This document shows positions 58,486 to 64,000 of a stretch of 64,000 nt of DNA, in pieces. Below the pieces are notes generated by a model. That model saw only the letters and a program-made list of their open reading frames with translations, ran no database searches and had not been told where the DNA came from. Each line of letters begins with the position of its first letter. Positions within the stretch are counted from its first letter, which is position 1. Both the position numbers and the translations under genes were made by a program. Source of the stretch: CAVWQV01 sp963757115 (GTDB lineage: Bacteria; Pseudomonadota; Alphaproteobacteria; Acetobacterales; Acetobacteraceae); NCBI GenBank assembly GCA_963757115.1, contig CAVWQV010000001.1, forward strand, positions 186,001-250,000, in the 5' to 3' direction.

Positions 58486-59432
58486 GTGGATCAAATCGTC
58501 TCGGACCAGGTCGGCACCATTGAGCGCGTGGAGGCCGGTCTTGCTGCGGCGGGCTACATCCCTTCGCGCCGGATCTGCACCGCGCTGTTCCTGGCGATCC
58601 GGCTGCAGAAGCCGATCCTGGTCGAAGGACTGGCCGGGCGTCGGCAAGACCGAGCTCGCCAAGGCCAGCGCCCAGTTCCTGCAACTGCCGCTGATCCGCC
58701 TGCAGTGTTACGAGGGGCTCGACGAGAGCAAGGCGCTGTACGAGTGGAAATACGGCAAGCAGCTTCTCTACACCCAGATCCTGCAGCGACCAGCTGGCCG
58801 GCACGCTTGCCGACACCGACACGCTCGACGCGGCGATGGCCAAGCTTGGCGACGTGGGCGAGCTGTTCTTCTCCGAGCAGTTCCTCGAGCCGCGCCCGCT
58901 GCTGCGCGCGCTGCGGCAGCCCGGCGGCGCGGTGCTGCTGATCGACGAGATCGACAAGGCGGACGAGGCGTTCGAGGCGTTCCTGCTCGAGATCCTGTCC
59001 GACTACCAGGTCACGATCCCGGAGATCGGCATGCATCACGCCGCCGTGCCCGCCGATCGTGTTGCTGACGTCCAACAACACCCGCGACCTCGGCGACGCG
59101 ATGAAGCGCCGCTGCCTCCATCTGCACATCGGCTAGCCGGAACCGCAGCTGGAGGAGCGGATCATCGCGAGCCGCGTGCCCGGCCGTCGAGCGCGAGCCT
59201 CCGCAAGCAACTCGTGCACTTCGTCCAGCAGCTGCGCGCCCTGGACCTGCGCAAGCTTCCCTCGATCAGCGAAACCATCGACTGGGCACGCGCCCTGGTG
59301 CTGCTGCACGCGACCGAGCTCGATCCGCAGCTCGTGCGCGACACGCTGAACGTGCTGCTGAAGTTCGAGGGTGATATGGCTTCGGTGGGCCCCAAGGTCG
59401 GCGAGCTGGCACACAAGGCGCGCGACGCCTGA
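58486..59432 (+). CDS. MoxR-family AAA+ ATPase (several frameshifts)
   Basis: MoxR-type AAA+ chaperone ATPase. Pieces in order: GTIERVEAGLAAAGYIPSRR and LFLAIRLQKPILVEG; Walker A GVGKTELAKASAQFLQLPLI with QCYEGLDESKALYEWKYGKQ; ELFFSEQFLEPRPLLRALRQ with Walker B GAVLLIDEIDKADEAFEAF; then IVLLTSNNTRDLGDAMKRRC (sensor 1 and arginine) and SLRKQLVHFVQQLRALDLRK. They occupy different frames; changes lie near 58632, 58790, 59045, 59145 (an in-frame TAG) and 59185. Start GTG 58486. It ends 9 bases before the CoxE-like gene, its normal functional partner. Five lesions in under 1 kb is the densest cluster in the window. Confidence 0.78.
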
Positions 59433-59441
59433 CGCGCGGAC

Positions 59442-60818
59442 ATGAATGACGTCCTGCTCCGCCTGTTGCGCGCAGCGCGCGGCGCGGGCGTGCGCATCTC
59501 GGTGGCCGAAGCGATCGATGGTTTTCAAGTTGCCGAGGAGGTCGGCTTTGCCGACCGGACGCTGCTGAAGGATTCGCTGTCTCTCGCGTTGGCGAAGACG
59601 GTCGAGGAAAAGCAGCTTTTCGAGCGGACCTTCGATCTCTACTTCAGCCGCGACGCCGTCTCCTCCTCCAGCCCCGCCGCCAAGCCGCCCGACGCGGAGG
59701 CGCCGGACGCCGACGGCGAGCCCGGTTCCGGTCCGGGCGCGCCCGGCGGAGCTGGCGGTACGGGGCAGGGTGGGTTGTCGCGCCTGCTGCTCGCCAACGA
59801 CCAGGCCGCGCTCACGGCGGCGATGGAGCGCGCGGGCGAGGCCGTGGGCGTCTCCAATATCACCGTGTTCACGCAAACCAATCTCTTCGCGCGCCGCATC
59901 CTCGAACGGATGGGTCTTCGCGAGCTCGAGCGCGAGATCGAAGGGGCGCGCACCGCCGAGAACTACGGCTTGGCCGATCGGCTGGATCAGGCGCGGAGCG
60001 AACTGATCGCGCAGTCGCGCGCATTCGTCGAACGGCAGCTTGAATTGTTTGCCGCCGGAGCGACGCGCGAGTTGCGCGAAGGCATCCTGCGTGCCGCTCG
60101 GCTGTCCGACCTCGACCGGCGAGACTTCGACCGGATGCGGGCGCTCGTGCGCGACCTTGCGAGGAAGCTGGCCTCTCGTTACGGCCGCACCCGCAAGCGT
60201 GACCGCAAGGGCGTGCTCGATATCCGACGCACGATGCGGCGGAACATGGCTTTTGACGGCATCCCGTTTCGCACCGTTTGGAAGCGCGAGACGATCGACA
60301 AGCCGCGCGTCATGGCGATCTGCGATGTAAGCGGCTCCGTGTCCTCGGTGTCGCGATTTCTGCTGATGTTTCTCTACTGTTTGACGGATGTCATGTCGGA
60401 CATCCGCTCCTTCGCATTCTCATCGAACCTCGTCGAGGTGAGCGACATCATGCGGCAGGAGGAGACTGAGGGCGCCGTCACCCAAGTTCTGGAGAAGATC
60501 GGCTTCGGTTCCACAAACTACGGGGTATCGTTTGCGGACTTCGAGGCTTGCGCGATGGGCGATCTCGACCGCAAGACCACGGTCATCATACTCGGCGACG
60601 CCCGAGGCAACCGAACCGAGCCGCGCACCGATCTGATGAAGGCCATTTTCGACCGCGCCGGCCGGGTGATCTGGCTCAACCCGGAAGGTCGCCCGTCATG
60701 GGGCACCGGTGATTCCGACATGCTGAAATACCTGCCGTATTGCCATCAGGCAGCCGTCTGCAACACGATCGGGACGCTGGAGCGCATCGTTACCGACCTG
60801 ATCAAGGACGCGCGCTAG
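59442..60818 (+). CDS. CoxE-like vWA-domain protein
   Basis: 458 residues. An N-terminal helical part (VLLRLLRAARGAGVRISVAE) and a Gly/Pro/Ala linker lead to a coiled region, then a CoxE-type vWA domain. RVMAICDVSGSVSSVSRFLL carries the MIDAS DxSxS site, GFGSTNYGVSFADFEACAM the Thr, and TTVIILGDARGNRTEPRTDL the second acidic strand. CoxE/MoxR pairs insert or activate metal centres in carbon monoxide dehydrogenase and other enzymes. Here no CODH structural genes are in the window, so the client is not identified. Frame intact. Confidence 0.88.
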   Translation: MNDVLLRLLRAARGAGVRISVAEAIDGFQVAEEVGFADRTLLKDSLSLALAKTVEEKQLFERTFDLYFSRDAVSSSSPAAKPPDAEAPDADGEPGSGPGAPGGAGGTGQGGLSRLLLANDQAALTAAMERAGEAVGVSNITVFTQTNLFARRILERMGLRELEREIEGARTAENYGLADRLDQARSELIAQSRAFVERQLELFAAGATRELREGILRAARLSDLDRRDFDRMRALVRDLARKLASRYGRTRKRDRKGVLDIRRTMRRNMAFDGIPFRTVWKRETIDKPRVMAICDVSGSVSSVSRFLLMFLYCLTDVMSDIRSFAFSSNLVEVSDIMRQEETEGAVTQVLEKIGFGSTNYGVSFADFEACAMGDLDRKTTVIILGDARGNRTEPRTDLMKAIFDRAGRVIWLNPEGRPSWGTGDSDMLKYLPYCHQAAVCNTIGTLERIVTDLIKDAR

Positions 60819-61178
60819 CCTCGGCTGTTTTCATCGTTTCCGATCCGGGTCGCGCTGCTGCCACCTGGCTCGCCCTAGCAATCGGCACGCCATCGCCGAG
60901 CTCCACGGCAATTCCCGAGGCTGGCCGGCAGCAAGAAACGGTCATAACGCCGTCGTAAGGCGTGTCTTACACATGCCAGCTCCACGACCCCAAAGCTGGT
61001 GATAAACCATTGATGTTTCAGGCGCACTCCGCCTGGCCCAGGGTTTGCTTTGTGTAGCAACATGGATCAACGACGGCCAACTGCATACGTTTAATTGGAA
61101 ATTACGGTCAGCCGAGACTTAACAACGACGAGCAATTCATCTGGGCGAATTCTTCTAAACATTCACAAAGAGGTTCCC
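60819..61178. other. Intergenic region, lower GC
   Basis: 360 bases ahead of the DMFase-like gene with clearly lower GC than the flanks and several A/T-rich stretches (e.g. TTTAATTGGAAATTA near 61090-61104). No gene or clear promoter pair was identified, though the composition suits a promoter region. Confidence 0.5.
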
Positions 61179-62635
61179 GTGGAAGACAACTTCCAGCAAT
61201 TTTCTCGGCGACGCTTTCTGCAGGTAGCAGGCGTGTCGGTCGGAGCACTTGCGGCGGCGCGCGCGCGGAGCGCGGCGGCCCAGACCGTATCTGGTGACCT
61301 GATCGAGGGCTATTGTTCGGCAAGCTCGGTGGTACAGGGTGGAACCTTGGACCTTCACGTGCGCGCCGTCGCCCCGCATGCGTATTACAAAGTCGAGGTC
61401 TACCGCACCGGTCTGACCGATACACTCATCGGAACCAGCTTTGGCAAAAGCTTCATTCCCACGACCGCCCAGGACGACGTGACGCTCGCACAGACGGGCT
61501 GTGGCTGGCCAGTGGGCTGCACTCTCAAAGTCGGCCTGACCTGGCCGACGGGCCTCTACTATATCCGGCTGACGTCGTACCAGGATGCGGCGGGCACGAC
61601 GCTTTTGGGCGCGATGAATGATCTTGGGTTCGTTGTGCGCTCCGCCCAGCCAGGAGTGCAGTCTGCTATCCTGCTTTGCATCGCCGACACGACCTACCAG
61701 GCGTACAACGCCTGGGGCGGCCGCAGTCTCTACACAACCCCACAGGCCATCACCGTGTCGTTCGATCGGCCATACGATAACCAGAACAGCCTCCCCGTTG
61801 GAGCCGGTGAACTGCCTTTCATCGCGTGGGCAGAGAGCAAAGGCATTGCGCTCGAGTACTGCACAAGTGCCGATCTGCATACGCAGAACATCCTTGTCGA
61901 ACTATTCGCTGCTTCTCAGTGTCGGCCATGACGAATACTGGTCGAAGCAAATGCGTGACTACGTCGAAAACTTCGCGGCGGTTGGCGGCAACGTGTGCTT
62001 CTTCTCCGCCAATAACGTGTGGTGGCAGATCCGCTTCCAAGACAATCTGCGCACAATGGTCTGTTACAAATACGTCGCTCCGGATCCGATTCAGGATCCC
62101 GCCTTGGGCGGCCCCACGACCGAGTGGTACACCACGGGCCGCCCCGGAAACAGTCTCGTGGGTGCAGGATTCGTTCACGGCGCGGGCTGGTGGGACAACG
62201 TTCCGCAGACCGGGCCCCGCCTGCGCGGCTACACCGTCCAGAACGCCGATCACTGGGTCTACGCAGGCACCGGGCTGACGAATGGAGGCGTCTTTGGCCA
62301 GGGTAGTACCGGTTGCCAACGCAATCATGGGCTATGAGACCGATGCAGCGGTGTATGCCTTTGACAGCAGCGGCGTAGCGCGGCCGACGGGCGCTGACGG
62401 ATCCCCCTCGGATTTCACGATCCTCGCCTATGCTGACCTGACGGACTGGCCGAACGACGGGAACTACGGCCAGCCTGGCTATGCAACGATGGGGCTCACC
62501 GAACGGGCGGGGGTAGTATTCACCGCAGGAACCGTGAACTGGCCCGCGGGCCTGCTGGTGGCTGGAAGCCCCGTAGAGAAGATCACCCTCAATCTGCTGA
62601 CGGAACTCGGAGGGGCAGTCACAAACGGGTCCTGA
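61179..62635 (+). CDS. Tat-exported N,N-dimethylformamidase-like protein (two frameshifts)
   Basis: Resembles the large/beta subunit of N,N-dimethylformamidase. GTG 61179 (AAAGAGG before it) opens VEDNFQQFSRRRFLQVAGVS, a twin-arginine signal, so the protein is exported folded. The first domain is beta-sandwich (SGDLIEGYCSASSVVQGGTL). The catalytic region includes YQAYNAWGGRSLY, LLSVGHDEYWSKQMRDYVEN and FSANNVWWQIRFQDNLRTMV. Frame changes near 61903 and 62305 join the three parts; the last contains TILAYADLTDWPNDGNYGQP. An ATG at 61095 in frame is an alternative start. Which amide it cleaves is unknown. Confidence 0.78.
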
Positions 62636-62682
62636 CACCCAGTCCGGCACGTCCGCGCCGCTGACTGCAAGGTTGGATTGAC

Positions 62683-62714
62683 CCGCCATGCCCGGTCGAG
62701 CCCGGGCATGGCGG
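62683..62714. terminator. Strong bidirectional hairpin
   Basis: Perfect 13-bp stem CCGCCATGCCCGG / CCGGGCATGGCGG around a 6-base loop (TCGAGC), between the convergent DMFase-like gene (ends 62635) and the DUF4142 gene (ends 62736). The CCATGCCCGGG hairpin is a common dispersed element in alphaproteobacteria. Confidence 0.75.
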
Positions 62715-62735
62715 TGCGTGATGATTACCTTCTTC

Positions 62736-63266
62736 TCACGCCGAGGTCGCGCGTTGCAGACCCTCCAGCATCGTAATGTGCATTCCGATGGTCATGCGGG
62801 CGAGCACCGCGATATGTTCGAGGTCGCGATCGAAAACCGGCGGTGTCAGGTAGCCTTGTTGGATCGCGAGCAACTCCTGATGGCCTTGTAATTGCCCCCT
62901 GATATAGGCTGCATCGAACGCGCGACCCTGCAACGCCCGAAGACTTTCCAGCATGGCCTCATGCGCTGGGTCCAACGGCGCCGGCGGTGGATTGGCCGCC
63001 GACGTGTTCAACAAAACCTGGGCGATCGCAGTCTGCTCGTTGACTTCGAATTGCGCGAACTCTTTGACCCGTGGATCAACGCCCTGCAGCACGGCCAGCT
63101 GGCTGGTCTGCAGGGCGAAGCTTCCACCCCGCAGGGTCATTTTTCGGTAGTCGTCGGGGTCGAGTCGCGACCCAGGCGCCTGCGCGAACGTCTGGCTTGG
63201 CACGGTCGCCAACAGGGATGTCGTCACCACGCCCGAAAGCGCGATCAGCGCGTTGCGTCGGTTCAT
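62736..63266 (-). CDS. DUF4142-family exported protein
   Basis: 176 residues from ATG 63266, with a signal peptide (MNRRNALIALSGVVTTSLLA) and a DUF4142 four-helix, ferritin-like body: YRKMTLRGGSFALQTSQLAV, then PRVKEFAQFEVNEQTAIAQV and FDAAYIRGQLQGHQELLAIQ. Metal ligands of true ferritins are not evident. An in-frame start at 63299 adds 11 residues before the signal and is unlikely. The family is abundant in Acetobacteraceae, with no fixed role. Confidence 0.88.
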   Translation of the reverse strand: MNRRNALIALSGVVTTSLLATVPSQTFAQAPGSRLDPDDYRKMTLRGGSFALQTSQLAVLQGVDPRVKEFAQFEVNEQTAIAQVLLNTSAANPPPAPLDPAHEAMLESLRALQGRAFDAAYIRGQLQGHQELLAIQQGYLTPPVFDRDLEHIAVLARMTIGMHITMLEGLQRATSA

Positions 63267-63363
63267 AGGATTGGCTCCGCTGGCAGTTCCGGCTGTCAAC
63301 GGGAGAGCGGCCGGGCGGTTCGGCCCGCGCGCGAAAGTGTAACCCGGTCGGCCGCGCGCTGGC

Positions 63364-63978
63364 TCAGGCCGCAGCGCTGGGCCGCGCCTTCATTCTTTCG
63401 AACCAGGCCCCGAGGTGCTTGAGGTTCGGGTCGATTTCCTGGCCGAGGCCGCCAAAAAAGTTGAGCCACACGTATAGCAGGATGTCGGCCAGCGTCATGC
63501 GGTCGCCGCAGACATACTGCTTGCCGGCAAGGAAGCCGTCCATCTTCGCGACCCACTTCGCCGCGCTCGCCTTGAGATCGTCGGCGGCCTGGGGGATGCA
63601 GTGGATGCGGTCCTGGAACATCTTGAGCCCTTGAGAGAAGCGAAAGCCGTTCGCCATCGGCTCCAGGATGTTGAGGTCGATGCGGCGGACCCACATCCGT
63701 GTTTCGGCTCGTTGCTCCGGCGTGCTGCCGATCAGGGACGGACCCGGGTATTTCTCGTCAAGATACTCACAGATGGCGGTGATCTCAGATAGATACGTTC
63801 CGTCGTCGAGTTCGAGGCAGGGATTCTGACCGGCCGGGTTCTTCTGCAAGTGCGCGCTTTGTCTATTTTCGCCGGCCTTGACGATATCGATATCCTCCTT
63901 CGGCATATCGATGCCGCGCTCGGCCATGAACATGCGAACCGCTTGCGGGTTCGGCCCGATCGAGTTGATCAGCTTCAT
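63364..63978 (-). CDS. Glutathione S-transferase family protein
   Basis: 204-residue GST. The thioredoxin-like N domain begins MKLINSIGPNPQAVRMFMAE, with NPAGQNPCLELDDGTYLSEI and TAICEYLDEKYPGPSLIG (the ES/SE-I glutathione-binding turn is LSEITAI). The helical C domain contains ILEPMANGFRFSQGLKMFQD and GDRMTLADILLYVWLNFFG, the conserved N-capping motif. The catalytic N-terminal Ser/Tyr is probably Ser6. Cytosolic. Near the end of the window on the minus strand. Confidence 0.9.
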   Translation of the reverse strand: MKLINSIGPNPQAVRMFMAERGIDMPKEDIDIVKAGENRQSAHLQKNPAGQNPCLELDDGTYLSEITAICEYLDEKYPGPSLIGSTPEQRAETRMWVRRIDLNILEPMANGFRFSQGLKMFQDRIHCIPQAADDLKASAAKWVAKMDGFLAGKQYVCGDRMTLADILLYVWLNFFGGLGQEIDPNLKHLGAWFERMKARPSAAA

Positions 63979-64000
63979 AGGTCGTTTCCTGTTTTGTTGT

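Overview
The window is GC-rich, densely packed chromosomal DNA from an alphaproteobacterium. The 16S rRNA gene, the rrn operon order (16S, tRNA-Ile, tRNA-Ala, 23S, 5S, tRNA-fMet) and the gene content point to Rhodospirillales/Acetobacterales, most likely Acetobacteraceae. That placement comes from reading the rRNA by eye, not from a search.

Layout. 1-4523: end of a hydantoinase/oxoprolinase operon (hyuA, hyuB, class III aminotransferase). 4944-20152: a nearly complete Flp/Tad pilus locus. A leftward arm holds an OmpA protein, a Sel1-repeat protein, a membrane ATPase of GspA/ExeA type and a small Pro-rich protein. A rightward arm holds a lytic transglycosylase, flp, cpaA, cpaB, cpaC, a CpaD-like lipoprotein, cpaE, cpaF, tadB, tadC and tadD. 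Three pseudopilin-like genes converge on tadD. 20562-23784: HxlR regulator with two palindromic operators and an EmrAB-type efflux pair. 24082-30002: NIPSNAP protein and the phosphate operon pstSCAB-phoU-phoB behind a Pho-box-like array. 30117-38552: succinate-semialdehyde-type dehydrogenase, two tiny proteins, parE, MFS exporter, YceI protein, SDR and nucleotide-sugar epimerase. 38602-44941: rrn operon. 45459-47524: FNT-type channel and an unrecognised 365-residue protein. 47760-52172: broken LigD-type polymerase, SDR and DUF2382 stress protein. 52300-55122: remnant ornithine decarboxylase, intact homospermidine synthase and radC. 55247-60818: aldehyde dehydrogenase, LysR remnant, CaiB-type CoA transferase and a MoxR/CoxE-like pair. 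61179-63978: Tat-exported N,N-dimethylformamidase-like protein, DUF4142 protein and glutathione S-transferase.

A striking global property is frame breakage. About 16 loci that otherwise encode full-length conserved proteins are split by one or more small indels (hyuA, cpaB, cpaC, cpaF, emrA, emrB, pstA, pstB, the aldehyde dehydrogenase, moxR, the DMFase-like gene and others), while neighbours of equal length are clean. Most of these are probably sequencing or assembly indels. A few lesions look biological: the internally deleted decarboxylase, the truncated LysR gene, and the loss of a CA dinucleotide inside an in-frame repeat in cpaF.

No CRISPR array, prophage or transposase gene was seen.
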